From Microbacterium sp. SY138 (GTDB lineage: Bacteria > Actinomycetota > Actinomycetes > Actinomycetales > Microbacteriaceae): a stretch of DNA of 64,000 nucleotides. The notes beneath the pieces were generated by a model. It searched no databases. It was given only the letters and a program-made list of their open reading frames with translations, and was not told where the DNA came from. Below are positions 42,338 to 49,961 of the stretch, in pieces. The stretch lies in assembly GCF_039729145.1 (NCBI RefSeq), contig NZ_CP155793.1, positions 3,720,001 to 3,784,000 on the forward strand. The letters are read 5' to 3'. The position numbers were made by a program, and so were the translations under genes. Positions within the stretch are counted from its first letter, which is position 1. Every line of letters starts with the position of its first letter.

Positions 42338-43720
42338 ATGACCCGTCAGATCCGCTTCAACGCCTTCGACATGAACTGCGTCGCCCACCAGTCGTCCGGC
42401 CTGTGGCGGCACCCCGACGACCGGTCGCGGCAGTACAACACCATCTCGTACTGGACCGATCTGGCGCAGCTGCTGGAGAGCGCGACCTTCGACGGCATCT
42501 TCATCGCCGACGTGCTCGGCACCTACGACGTCTACGGCGGCACGAACGAGGCCGCGATCCGCAACGGCGCGCAGGTGCCGGTGAACGACCCGATCCTGCT
42601 GGTGAGCGCGATGGCGGCCGTCACCGAGAACCTGGGCTTCGGCATCACGGCCGGCACCGCGTTCGAGCACCCCTATCCGTTCGCGCGCCGGCTGAGCACG
42701 CTCGACCACCTCACGCAGGGCCGCGTCGGCTGGAACGTCGTGACCGGCTATCTGCCCAGCGCCGCGCGCAACATGGGTCAGGAGGACCAGCTCGCCCACG
42801 ACGACCGCTACGACCACGCGGACGAGTACGTCGAGGTGCTCTATAAGCTCTGGGAGGGCTCGTGGGAAGACGACGCCGTTGTCGAAGACCGGGAGCGCGG
42901 CATCTTCACCGACCCGGGCAAGGTGCACCCGATCGGGCATGAGGGCAAGCACTTCAGCGTTCCCGGCATCCACATCTCCGAGCCGTCGCCGCAGCGCACG
43001 CCGGTGATCTACCAGGCCGGCGCGAGCCCGCGGGGCGTGAAGTTCGCGGCCGAGAACGCCGAGGCCATCTTCGTCGCCGCGCCCTCGAAGGAGGTGCTCG
43101 CCGGCACCGTGAAGCGCATCCGCGATGCCCTCGAAGCGGCGGGCCGCGACCGGTACGACGCCCGCATCTACACGCTTCTCACCGTGATCACCGCCGCGAC
43201 GAGCGAGGAGGCGACGGCGAAGCACGCCGAGTACCTCTCCTACGCGAGCCCCGAGGGCGCGCTCACATTCATGTCGGGATGGATGGGCGTCGACCTGTCG
43301 CAGTACGCCGAGGACGAGCCGGTCGGCAACGTCGAGTCCAACGCGATCCAGTCCGTGCTGCAGCACCTCAAGGAAGAGGCCGACCTCGGTCGCGAGTGGA
43401 CGGTCGGCGACTTCGGACGCCACAACGCGATCGGCGGCCTCGGGCCCACGATCGTCGGATCCGGCACTGAGATCGCCGACGAGCTGCAGTCCTGGGTCGA
43501 CGAGACCGACATCGACGGCTTCAATCTCGCCTACGCGGTCACCCCCGGCACCTGGCAGGACATCATCGAGCACGTGATCCCGGTGCTGCGCGAGCGCGGC
43601 GCCTACCCCGAGGAATACGCACCCGGGACGCTCCGCAACAAGCTCCACGGCCGTGGCGACCGCGTGCAGGACACGCACCGCGCCGCGAAATACCGGGTCG
43701 GCACGTTCGCCAAGGCGTAG
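42338..43720 (+). CDS. Flavin-dependent monooxygenase, NtaA/SnaA/DszA family
   Basis: 460 residues from MTRQIRFNAFDMNCVAHQSSGLWRHP; ATG at 42329 (9 bases earlier, in frame) is an alternative and supplies a GGAG. The bacterial-luciferase fold is evident: ADVLGTYDVYGG, NDPILLVSAMAAVTENLGFGIT, EHPYPFARRLSTLDHLTQGRVGWNVVTGYLPSAARNMG, and TPVIYQAGASPRGVKFAAENAEAIFVAAPS. Members use reduced FMN from a separate reductase to attack nitrilotriacetate, EDTA, pristinamycin or sulfones; substrate here is unknown and no reductase gene is adjacent. Confidence 0.88.
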   Translation: MTRQIRFNAFDMNCVAHQSSGLWRHPDDRSRQYNTISYWTDLAQLLESATFDGIFIADVLGTYDVYGGTNEAAIRNGAQVPVNDPILLVSAMAAVTENLGFGITAGTAFEHPYPFARRLSTLDHLTQGRVGWNVVTGYLPSAARNMGQEDQLAHDDRYDHADEYVEVLYKLWEGSWEDDAVVEDRERGIFTDPGKVHPIGHEGKHFSVPGIHISEPSPQRTPVIYQAGASPRGVKFAAENAEAIFVAAPSKEVLAGTVKRIRDALEAAGRDRYDARIYTLLTVITAATSEEATAKHAEYLSYASPEGALTFMSGWMGVDLSQYAEDEPVGNVESNAIQSVLQHLKEEADLGREWTVGDFGRHNAIGGLGPTIVGSGTEIADELQSWVDETDIDGFNLAYAVTPGTWQDIIEHVIPVLRERGAYPEEYAPGTLRNKLHGRGDRVQDTHRAAKYRVGTFAKA

Positions 43721-43727
43721 CCGCTCT

Positions 43728-43782
43728 CGAATCGCGCACGTGGTCGCTTCCGCGGCGAATCGGCGACCAGGTGCGCGATTCG
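43728..43782. terminator. Large bidirectional terminator hairpin
   Basis: A 20-bp inverted repeat (43728-43747 and 43763-43782) with one central mismatch and a 15-base loop. It lies between the convergent monooxygenase gene and the small membrane-protein gene. Confidence 0.75.
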
Positions 43783-43793
43783 ACGGCCGTGGG

Positions 43794-43970
43794 TCAGTCG
43801 TCGCTGCGGGCGAAGATCCCACGCAGGACGAGGAAGACCACCACGGCCACGACCGCGACGATCGCGAGCTTGAAGATGAACGCGAGGACCGAGAACAGGG
43901 CGCTCACGATCCACCACGCGATCACGACGGCGAGGATGACGCCGAGGATGGTCCAGAGGTTCTTGGTCAT
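43794..43970 (-). CDS. Small hydrophobic membrane protein (58 aa)
   Basis: 58 residues: MTKNLWTILGVILAVVIAWW, then two close hydrophobic stretches (about 5-30 and 32-50) ending LRGIFARSDD. GGAGGT precedes the ATG by 0-2 bases. The short size, clear start and terminator make it a plausible real gene; it resembles small LiaI/PspC-neighbour-type membrane peptides only in general shape. Function unknown. It is downstream of the DUF4406 gene by being its nearest same-strand neighbour (17-base gap). Confidence 0.65.
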   Translation of the reverse strand: MTKNLWTILGVILAVVIAWWIVSALFSVLAFIFKLAIVAVVAVVVFLVLRGIFARSDD

Positions 43971-43987
43971 ACCTCCAGCCTACGGAA

Positions 43988-44356
43988 TCACCGCCGGGGG
44001 ATCTCCTCGAGGGAGCGGTAGACAGGCAGCCCGCGCTGCTGCGCGATCTCGACGTCCTTGTCGGCACCGGACGACTCCCCCGGCAGGCGCAGCACGGCGT
44101 CGCAGTGCTGCAGCAGGCGGTGCGCGGTCTCGTACATGACGTCACCGGCATCGGCATCGGCATCGGCATCGGCCGGCTCGAGCGTGCGCAGGATCGGCAG
44201 CGCGACCCACTCCCCGATCATCGGCACGTGGCCGAGGCGGAAGATCGGGCCCGAGACCTCCTCCAGGCGCGCGAGGTTCCGGGCGATGAGGTCGGGGTCG
44301 CCGTTCGTCCCGGAGCGATAGGGGCCGGCGATGAGGATCAGGAGTGGCTTCGTCAT
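43988..44356 (-). CDS. DUF4406 (nucleoside deoxyribosyltransferase-like) protein
   Basis: 122 residues: LLILIAGPYRSGTNGDPDLI, GPIFRLGHVPMIGEWVALPI, MYETAHRLLQHCDAVLRLPG, GADKDVEIAQQRGLPVY. This is the DUF4406/NDT-like fold (GPYR and CDAVLRLPG motifs) that may bind nucleotides; reaction unknown. Residues about 71-80 are a run of Asp-Ala pairs encoded by a hexanucleotide repeat. The -10 TACAGT (44364-44369) is 7 bases before the ATG: a leaderless start. Divergent from the DeoR repressor, which probably controls it. Confidence 0.8.
   Translation of the reverse strand: MTKPLLILIAGPYRSGTNGDPDLIARNLARLEEVSGPIFRLGHVPMIGEWVALPILRTLEPADADADADAGDVMYETAHRLLQHCDAVLRLPGESSGADKDVEIAQQRGLPVYRSLEEIPRR
44147..44173. 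repeat. GGCATC hexanucleotide microsatellite in the DUF4406 gene
   Basis: Four tandem GGCATC units plus a partial GGC, encoding Asp-Ala repeats on the minus strand. As the unit is 6 bases, length changes would keep the frame and only add or remove Asp-Ala pairs. Confidence 0.8.
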
Positions 44357-44363
44357 GGAGATG

Positions 44364-44393
44364 ACTGTAGTCTGAATCATGCACAATCGTGCA
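44364..44393. promoter_or_regulatory. Divergent promoter/operator between DUF4406 and DeoR genes
   Basis: TGCACAATCGTGCA (44380-44393) is a perfect 5-bp-arm inverted repeat with a 4-base centre, 17 bases before the DeoR start and directly upstream of the -10 TACAGT (44364-44369, minus strand) of the DUF4406 gene. A DeoR-type dimer bound here would control both genes. Confidence 0.6.
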
Positions 44394-44410
44394 ACTTCGT
44401 GAGGAAACAA

Positions 44411-45160
44411 ATGCTCGCTGCGCAACGCAAGGACCACCTGCTCGACCTTCTCGCCCGCGACGGACGCGTCGTCGCGAAAGCGGTGGCCGACGAGCTCGGA
44501 GTGTCGGAAGACGCCATCCGCCGAGATCTCCGCGAACTCGCCGAGGAGGGGAAGCTCCAGCGGGTGTACGGCGGCGCCCTGCCGATCCCCGAGCCCGAAC
44601 GACCGGTGCGCGACCGGCACGGCCTCGCGACCGAGAGCAAGGAGCGGGTGGCACGTGCGGCCGTCGCGCGCATCCGTCCCGGAGCGACGATCGTGCTGGA
44701 CGCCGGGACCACGACCCTCGCGATGGCTCGGCTGCTCCCCTCCGGCGCCGGCATCACGGTCATCACCCCGAGTCCCGTCGTCGCGCTCTCCGTGGCCGAA
44801 CACTCCGACGCCCGTGTGGTCATGATCGGCGGGGAGCTCACCCGGCACTCCCTGGTCACCGGCGGAGGACTCGCGATGGAGGCCATCCAGCACCTCGCCG
44901 CCGATGTGTTCTTCCTCGGCGTGACCGGCGTCGATCCCGTGCACGGTCTCACGACGGGTGAGCTCGACGACGCGGTGACGAAGCGGGCACTCGCTTCGCG
45001 GTGCACGGAGACCGTGGTGCTGGCCAGCGAGGAGAAGGTCGGTGCCGCCGCTCGCTTTCCTGTCCTCCCGTTCGAGGCGATCACCGCGATCATCACCGAT
45101 CCGCTCGACGCGAATCCGATCGTCGAGCGGCTCGCCGCACTGATCAGCGCTCGGGAGTGA
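44411..45160 (+). CDS. DeoR/GlpR-family transcriptional repressor
   Basis: 249 residues, start at 44411 with GAGGA 6 bases upstream. N-terminal winged helix (about 1-57): AAQRKDHLLDLLARDGRVVAKAVADELGVSEDAIRRDLRELAEEGKLQRVYGGAL, with key helix SEDAIRRDLREL; C-terminal sugar-phosphate sensor domain with ATIVLDAGTTTLAMARLL, MIGGEL, ADVFFLGVTGVDPVHGLTTGELDDA and ASEEKVG. It likely senses a phosphorylated sugar or nucleoside derivative and represses the divergent DUF4406 gene. The 3' end overlaps the convergent MerR gene by 17 bases. Confidence 0.88.
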   Translation: MLAAQRKDHLLDLLARDGRVVAKAVADELGVSEDAIRRDLRELAEEGKLQRVYGGALPIPEPERPVRDRHGLATESKERVARAAVARIRPGATIVLDAGTTTLAMARLLPSGAGITVITPSPVVALSVAEHSDARVVMIGGELTRHSLVTGGGLAMEAIQHLAADVFFLGVTGVDPVHGLTTGELDDAVTKRALASRCTETVVLASEEKVGAAARFPVLPFEAITAIITDPLDANPIVERLAALISARE

Positions 45161-45890
45161 CCGACGATCCCGCCCCGGGGAGACGTTCGGAGAGCAGGTC
45201 GTGCAGGTGCCCCGCGGTACCGAGCAGGGCGACGCTACGGCGCGTGAGGTCGGCCAGCCTCTCCGTGAGGATCCGCTGAACTTCGGAGGTGCGACCGTGC
45301 GTGCGCACCTCGTCGAGGATGCGGGCGATCGCCGGAATGCCGTAGCCGCCGGAGCGGAGAGCCGCTGCCACCCGCGCCTCGGTGATCGCGGCGGAACCGT
45401 AGGAACGGGTCGACGCCGCACCCCGCAGCGGATGCACGAGCTCCTCGCGCTCCCAGTGACGCAAGGCCGACGGACGGATGCCCAGCGCCTGGGCGAGTTC
45501 GCCGATCGTCATCGCGTCCTCCTCGGCGAACACGTCGTCGGCCTCGGCCACGGCGACATCGAGTCCGCTCAGCGCCTCCCGCACCCGAGAACGCTCACGG
45601 GAGAGGTTCGCGTGCAGATCGTCGATCCGCTCGGCGGCTCGCTCGAGCGTCCCCTCGATCAGGTCCGGCATGAGCCGGCGGGCGGGCACCGGGCCGAGCG
45701 CGGCTGCCATCGCGCGGTACGCCTGCACGGCCGTGACATGCGGCATCCGATACCGGCGATACCCGTTCGCACCGCGCTCTGCCGCGGGGATGACGCCGAG
45801 GCGCTCGAGATCGCGCACCTGCTGGGTCGAGTAGTCGACCAGCCGTCCGAGCTGCACCGTCGTGAATGTCGCCTCTTGAGGGTTTTGCAC
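45144..45890 (-). CDS. MerR-type regulator with two HTH domains (TioE-like)
   Basis: 248 residues with two MerR-like winged helices: residues about 8-70 (TTVQLGRLVDYSTQQVRDLERLGVIP, key YSTQQVRDLERLG) and about 125-195 (MTIGELAQALGIRPSALRHWEREELVHPLR, key RPSALRHWEREE), separated by a coiled-coil-like segment (LIEGTLERAAERIDDLHANLSRERSRVREAL). Tandem MerR HTHs occur in TioE-like proteins; no metal or drug-binding Cys pair is seen. GTG start behind GGGGGAGAAG. Divergent from DUF6194/Imm5-like genes. Confidence 0.82.
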   Translation of the reverse strand: MQNPQEATFTTVQLGRLVDYSTQQVRDLERLGVIPAAERGANGYRRYRMPHVTAVQAYRAMAAALGPVPARRLMPDLIEGTLERAAERIDDLHANLSRERSRVREALSGLDVAVAEADDVFAEEDAMTIGELAQALGIRPSALRHWEREELVHPLRGAASTRSYGSAAITEARVAAALRSGGYGIPAIARILDEVRTHGRTSEVQRILTERLADLTRRSVALLGTAGHLHDLLSERLPGAGSSVTPER

Positions 45891-45957
45891 CTTCTCCCCC
45901 TTCGTTTACGGACAGAAGTCAACATAAGCACTTCCACCTCACCATTGAAGGATGGAA

Positions 45958-46392
45958 ATGCAGAAGATCATCGAGACGGTCCGCGGGCTCGACGGTGTCC
46001 TGATCGTCGAGCCCGAAGCAGGCAGCGACTTTCCGGAGCTGTCATGGGGAGACGCCTACCTCTATTACGCACCCGATGGGCGGATGCCGGAGCGCACCCA
46101 GCCATACGGGACGATCATCACGAAGGACTACCCGGAAGACACCTCGTCCGCCTTGGACGCTCCAGGACGCTTCCGGGTGAACATCCACGTCGGGCGCGCA
46201 CAGACCGAGTCGATCGTGGATGCTGACGCCGATCCGACCGAGGCCGACGTGTTCCACCGGCATCCGCTCTACGGCACGTCCGGTTGGGTGTGCGTGATCA
46301 ACCCTGCGGAACGGACGGCGGATGCGGTGCTCACCCTTCTTCGGGAGGCGCACGAGGCCGCACGATCACGCATCGAACGCCGAGCGAGGTGA
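45958..46392 (+). CDS. DUF6194 family protein
   Basis: 144 residues: IIETVRGLDGVLIVEPEAGS, SWGDAYLYYAPDGRMPERTQPYGTIITKDYPEDTSSALDAPGRFRVNIHVGR (key GDAYLYYAPDG and FRVNIHVGR), HPLYGTSGWVCVINP. These fit DUF6194, an actinobacterial family without known activity. The ATG at 45958 is preferred over 45952 since AAGG is 7 bases upstream. It is followed after 2 bases by the Imm5-like gene, so both are likely cotranslated. Confidence 0.82.
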   Translation: MQKIIETVRGLDGVLIVEPEAGSDFPELSWGDAYLYYAPDGRMPERTQPYGTIITKDYPEDTSSALDAPGRFRVNIHVGRAQTESIVDADADPTEADVFHRHPLYGTSGWVCVINPAERTADAVLTLLREAHEAARSRIERRAR

Positions 46393-46394
46393 GC

Positions 46395-46928
46395 ATGACG
46401 ACCCCACAGGGCATGACCGACGCAGACCGCCGCACCGTCGCGGTGTGGGCCGCTGACTGCGCAGAGCGGGTGCTGCCCTTGTTCGAGGCCGAGGCGCCCG
46501 ACGACGCTCGGGCCCGGGACGCCATCGCCAGGGCACGGGCGTTCGCGCGGGGCGAGCTCACGGCTGCGGGCGAGATCCGTCGACGTTTCGTCGCCGGCCG
46601 GGCTGCCCACAGCGCCACATCGCCCGCCGGAGTCGCCGCGGCCCGCTCGGCAGCCCAGGCCGCAGGAGTCGCACACATGGGCGCGCACGCGCTCGGAGCA
46701 GCCGCCTACGCCGCGAAGGCCGTCGAGCTGGCCCACCCGAATGCTCGCGGAGCACGTGTCGAAGAGGTGCGATGGCAGCTCCGCATGCTCTCCGTCGACG
46801 CCGCCACCGCACTCCGACGCCTGCCGCCCCTCGGCACCGACTCCGCCGGCCCGCTCGGCCCCGGGCTGCTCGACTCCGGCACCCTCGGCGAAGTGATCCG
46901 TGAGATCCAGGCTGCTCTCGCCGACTGA
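46395..46928 (+). CDS. Imm5-like putative immunity protein
   Basis: 177 residues, Ala/Arg rich and helical: RTVAVWAADCAERVLPLFEAEAPDDARARDAIARARAFARGEL, key part WAADCAERVLPLFE; then AARSAAQAAGVAHMGAHALGAAAYAAKAVELA. This matches the Imm-5-like family found in polymorphic-toxin loci, but no toxin or secretion gene is nearby, so it is an orphan. Coupled to the DUF6194 gene upstream. Confidence 0.75.
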   Translation: MTTPQGMTDADRRTVAVWAADCAERVLPLFEAEAPDDARARDAIARARAFARGELTAAGEIRRRFVAGRAAHSATSPAGVAAARSAAQAAGVAHMGAHALGAAAYAAKAVELAHPNARGARVEEVRWQLRMLSVDAATALRRLPPLGTDSAGPLGPGLLDSGTLGEVIREIQAALAD

Positions 46929-46961
46929 CTTCTTCGAGTCGGAGTATGGCGAGGCGACCGC

Positions 46962-46977
46962 TTCAGCCCGGATTCAG
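46962..46977 (+). promoter_or_regulatory. TTCAG direct repeats before the response-regulator gene
   Basis: TTCAG at 46962-46966 and again at 46973-46977, 11 bases apart, about one helical turn, as expected for an OmpR-type dimer site. The same repeats occur before the gene at 49067. Probably the autoregulatory site of the two-component system. Confidence 0.55.
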
Positions 46978-47000
46978 CGTGGAGCCACCACACTGGAGGG

Positions 47001-47678
47001 ATGCGGATCCTGGTGGTGGACGACGAGGTGCGTCTCGCCGAGGGCGTACGCCGCGGCCTCGAGGCCGAGGGCTTCGCCGTCGACGTGGCACACAACGGCG
47101 TCGACGGACTCTGGCGCGCACGCGAGACGCGGTACGACGCGATCGTGCTCGACCTCATGATGCCCGGCATGAGCGGCTGGAAGGTGTGCGAGGCGCTTCG
47201 GGCCGAGGAGAACTGGACGCCCGTGCTGATGCTCACGGCGAAGGACGGCGAGTGGGATCAGGTGGAGGCGCTCGAGACCGGCGCCGACGACTACGTCACC
47301 AAGCCGTTCTCGTTCGCGATCCTCGTCGCACGCCTGCGGGCCCTCGTGCGCCGCGGTGCCGTCGCCCGTCCGGCCGTTCTGGAAGCCGGCGATCTCCGAC
47401 TCGACCCCGCCGCGCACCGCGTCTGGCGCGGGGAGACGCCCGTGACCCTGACCGCACGGGAGTTCTCGGTGCTCGAGTACCTCATGCGTCATCGCGGCCA
47501 GGTGCTGTCGAAGCGGGCTCTCATCGACGGCGTCTGGGACGACGACTTCGACGGCGACCCCAATATCGTCGAGGTCTACGTCGGACACCTGCGCCGCAAG
47601 CTCGACAAACCGTTCGGGCGCGAGGCCATCGAGACCATCCGCGGGGCGGGCTATCGGCTGGCGGCTGACGGTGGCTAG
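47001..47678 (+). CDS. OmpR-family response regulator
   Basis: 225 residues: receiver domain 1-115 with acidic pair DDE (7-9), phosphoacceptor D51 (VLDLMMPGMSG), T (LTAKDGE) and K in DYVTKPF; winged-helix output domain about 125-220 (LEAGDLRLDPAAHRVWRGETPVTLTAREFSVLEYL, key TAREFSVLEYL, and VEVYVGHLRRKLDKPFG). GGAGGG lies directly before the ATG. The histidine-kinase gene overlaps its end by 8 bases. Likely binds TTCAG direct repeats. Confidence 0.93.
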   Translation: MRILVVDDEVRLAEGVRRGLEAEGFAVDVAHNGVDGLWRARETRYDAIVLDLMMPGMSGWKVCEALRAEENWTPVLMLTAKDGEWDQVEALETGADDYVTKPFSFAILVARLRALVRRGAVARPAVLEAGDLRLDPAAHRVWRGETPVTLTAREFSVLEYLMRHRGQVLSKRALIDGVWDDDFDGDPNIVEVYVGHLRRKLDKPFGREAIETIRGAGYRLAADGG

Positions 47679-48987
47679 CCGCGGCTGGCGCTCAGTGCGC
47701 GGCAGGACGACGCTCGGCGCCACCGTCGTCGTCGCCGTCGCCCTGCTCATCGGCGCCTTCTCGTTCTACGGCGTGCTGAGCGCGAGCATCCACGGCAGCA
47801 CCGAACGCGCCGCGGAGCAGCGGCTCAGCGAGCTCGCCGAACGTGCCGGTGGGCCGGGCGGCAAGGGCGTGGACGCGCTCGACGACGAGATCCTGCAGAT
47901 CCTCGGTCCGGACGGGTCGGTACGCGCGGCGAGCGAGGAGGCTCGCGACAAGCTGGGTTCGACGCCGCTCCCCGCCGATGACGACCCGCAGACGACCACC
48001 GTCGACGGCGACACCGTCGTGGTGGTCTCGGAAGACATCGACGGCGATCAGACGCTCGTGCTCGCCGTCTCGATGGATGACGATTCCGAGACCCTGGCGA
48101 CGGTCGCGACGCTGCTCGCAATCGCGGTCCCCCTGCTGCTGCTGCTCGTGGCCGTGACCACCTGGCTCGTGGTCGGTCGCGCGCTCCGCCCTGTCGAGCG
48201 CATCCGCGAAGAGGTCGACGGCATCACCGCCGAGCGCCTGCACCAGCGGGTGCCGGTGCCGGAGACCGCGGATGAGATCGCCGCACTCGCGACCACCATG
48301 AACGGCATGCTCGACCGACTCGACGCCGCGGCCACCGCGCAACGGCGCTTCGTCTCGGATGCCTCGCACGAACTGCGATCCCCGCTCGCGACCATCCGTC
48401 AACACGCCGAGCTCGCCCAGGCCCACCCCGACGTGACGAGCATCGGCGAACTCGCCGAGGTCGTGTCGGAGGAAGGGCTGCGTCTGCAGGGGATCGTCGA
48501 ATCGCTGCTGCTGCTCGCCCGTCTCGACGAAGGCGCGAGCACGCTGGACGAAGCGGTCGACCTCGACGACATCGCGCTCAGCGAGGTGCGCCGGCTGCGT
48601 GCGGCCGGGCTCGACGTCGACGGTTCCGGCGTCCAAGCCGCAAGGGTGCACGCAGACCCGCGCCTGCTCGGCCAACTGGTGCGCAACCTTGCAGACAATG
48701 CCGTGCGCCACAGCCGAGGACGCATCGCGATCGGGGTGATCCCGTCCGACGGCCACGTGTTCGTCACGGTCGAGGACGACGGCACCGGGGTGCCGGCCGA
48801 GGAACGCGAGCGCATCTTCGAGCGCTTCGTGCGCCTCGACGAAGCCCGCAGCCGCGACGCCGGAGGCAGCGGACTGGGGCTCGCGATCGCCCGCGGCATC
48901 GCCACCCGCAGTCGGGGAACCCTCACGGTCGACGACTCCCGTTGGGGCGGCGCACGCTTCGTCCTCACCCTCCCCCTCAGCACCTGA
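47671..48987 (+). CDS. Sensor histidine kinase
   Basis: 438 residues. TM1 about 14-37 (LGATVVVAVALLIGAFSFYGVL), extracytoplasmic acidic sensor about 38-145 (DDDPQTTTVDGD, DIDGDQ), TM2 about 148-170, HAMP (RALRPVERIREEVDGI), phosphoacceptor His in SDASHELRSPLA, N-box RNLADNAVRHSRG, G1 DDGTGVP and G2 GGSGLGLAIARG. GTG start inside the regulator gene. Senses an unknown envelope signal; partner gene at 49067 is probably controlled by the same system. Confidence 0.92.
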   Translation: MASRGWRSVRGRTTLGATVVVAVALLIGAFSFYGVLSASIHGSTERAAEQRLSELAERAGGPGGKGVDALDDEILQILGPDGSVRAASEEARDKLGSTPLPADDDPQTTTVDGDTVVVVSEDIDGDQTLVLAVSMDDDSETLATVATLLAIAVPLLLLLVAVTTWLVVGRALRPVERIREEVDGITAERLHQRVPVPETADEIAALATTMNGMLDRLDAAATAQRRFVSDASHELRSPLATIRQHAELAQAHPDVTSIGELAEVVSEEGLRLQGIVESLLLLARLDEGASTLDEAVDLDDIALSEVRRLRAAGLDVDGSGVQAARVHADPRLLGQLVRNLADNAVRHSRGRIAIGVIPSDGHVFVTVEDDGTGVPAEERERIFERFVRLDEARSRDAGGSGLGLAIARGIATRSRGTLTVDDSRWGGARFVLTLPLST

Positions 48988-49017
48988 CCGGCCGGAAGTC
49001 CGGTTCCTGAAGAGGTC

Positions 49018-49043
49018 TTCAGGACGCTTCAGGATGGCTTCAG
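49018..49043 (+). promoter_or_regulatory. Three TTCAG direct repeats before the PepSY-like gene
   Basis: TTCAG at 49018, 49028 and 49039, spaced 10 and 11 bases, 24 bases before the ATG at 49067. They repeat the motif in front of the response-regulator gene at 46962, so the 49067 gene is a likely target of this two-component system. TTCCTGAAG (49004-49012) may be another partial site. Confidence 0.6.
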
Positions 49044-49066
49044 CGCCTGCGCGGCACCATCGAGAC

Positions 49067-49903
49067 ATGGACGACAAAACACCTACTCCCGACCAGACGC
49101 CAGCTTCCGACCAGACCGCACAGGGCACCCCGGATGCGCAGACCGTACCGGTGACCCCGACTCCGGATGCGGCTGCCACGGCAGCAGGTTCCGGGCAGCA
49201 CCCGACCTTCCCCGCGGCGGAGCCGGTCGCCGTCCCCACGACATCCGCACCGAAGCCCGGGCGCAAGCGCGCACTGCTCATCGGCGGGGGCATCGCGGCA
49301 GCCGTGGTCCTGGCGGGCGGCGGCATCGCGGTCGGTGCCGCGATCGGCGACGAGTTCGGCGACGACGACCGCTCCTCCATGGCCGACGGTCCCCGCCACG
49401 ACGACGCGGATGACCACGCCCAGCGCGACGGCAACCGCGGCGACGACCGCGGCGCCGCCCCCTCGAACGGCCGCGGCCCGGTGACAGGCATCGGCACGGC
49501 ATCCGCCGACGAACTCATCACGATCGCGGATGCCGCACGCGGAGCCGCCGACGGCGAGGTCACCTCGATCGATGCGAAGCGCGACGGTACGTGGGAGGTG
49601 CAGCTCACGACGACCGCGGGCGATGAGACCGAGGTCCGTGTCGACAAGGACCTCGCCGCATCCGTCATCTCGACCGATGTGGCCGACGGCGATGACACCG
49701 GCCCCGCGCTCACGCTCGACGACGAGACGATCCGCGCCCTCGTCTCGGCGGCACTCGCCGAGGCCGAAGGCATGATCACCGACCTCGATGTCGACGGCGA
49801 CGACGTGAGCCCCTACGACGCCTCCGTCCTCACGTCGGACAACCGTTCGATCGACATCGACTTCGGCGTCGACTTCGCGGTCGTCGGAACCGACACCGAC
49901 TGA
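49067..49903 (+). CDS. PepSY-like membrane-anchored acidic protein, likely target of the two-component system
   Basis: 278 residues: cytoplasmic low-complexity N-terminus (Pro/Thr/Asp, about 1-65), one TM segment (RALLIGGGIAAAVVLAGGGIAVGAAIG, about 70-92), a His/Asp/Arg-rich linker (HDDADDHAQRDGNRGDD) and a C-terminal region with PepSY-like elements (GEVTSIDAKRDGTWEVQLTT, VRVDKDLAASVIS). The many Asp residues suggest cation binding. It may modulate the upstream sensor kinase, as PepSY proteins often do; not shown here. Confidence 0.75.
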   Translation: MDDKTPTPDQTPASDQTAQGTPDAQTVPVTPTPDAAATAAGSGQHPTFPAAEPVAVPTTSAPKPGRKRALLIGGGIAAAVVLAGGGIAVGAAIGDEFGDDDRSSMADGPRHDDADDHAQRDGNRGDDRGAAPSNGRGPVTGIGTASADELITIADAARGAADGEVTSIDAKRDGTWEVQLTTTAGDETEVRVDKDLAASVISTDVADGDDTGPALTLDDETIRALVSAALAEAEGMITDLDVDGDDVSPYDASVLTSDNRSIDIDFGVDFAVVGTDTD

Positions 49904-49926
49904 GCCGAGCCGGCCGGGCCGATTAG

Positions 49927-49954
49927 CAGCACCCTCGTTTCGCCGGGGGTGCTG
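49927..49954. terminator. Bidirectional terminator
   Basis: CAGCACCC (49927-49934) and GGGTGCTG (49947-49954) form an 8-bp stem with a 12-base loop between two convergent genes. Confidence 0.65.
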
Positions 49955-49961
49955 TCGTCGT

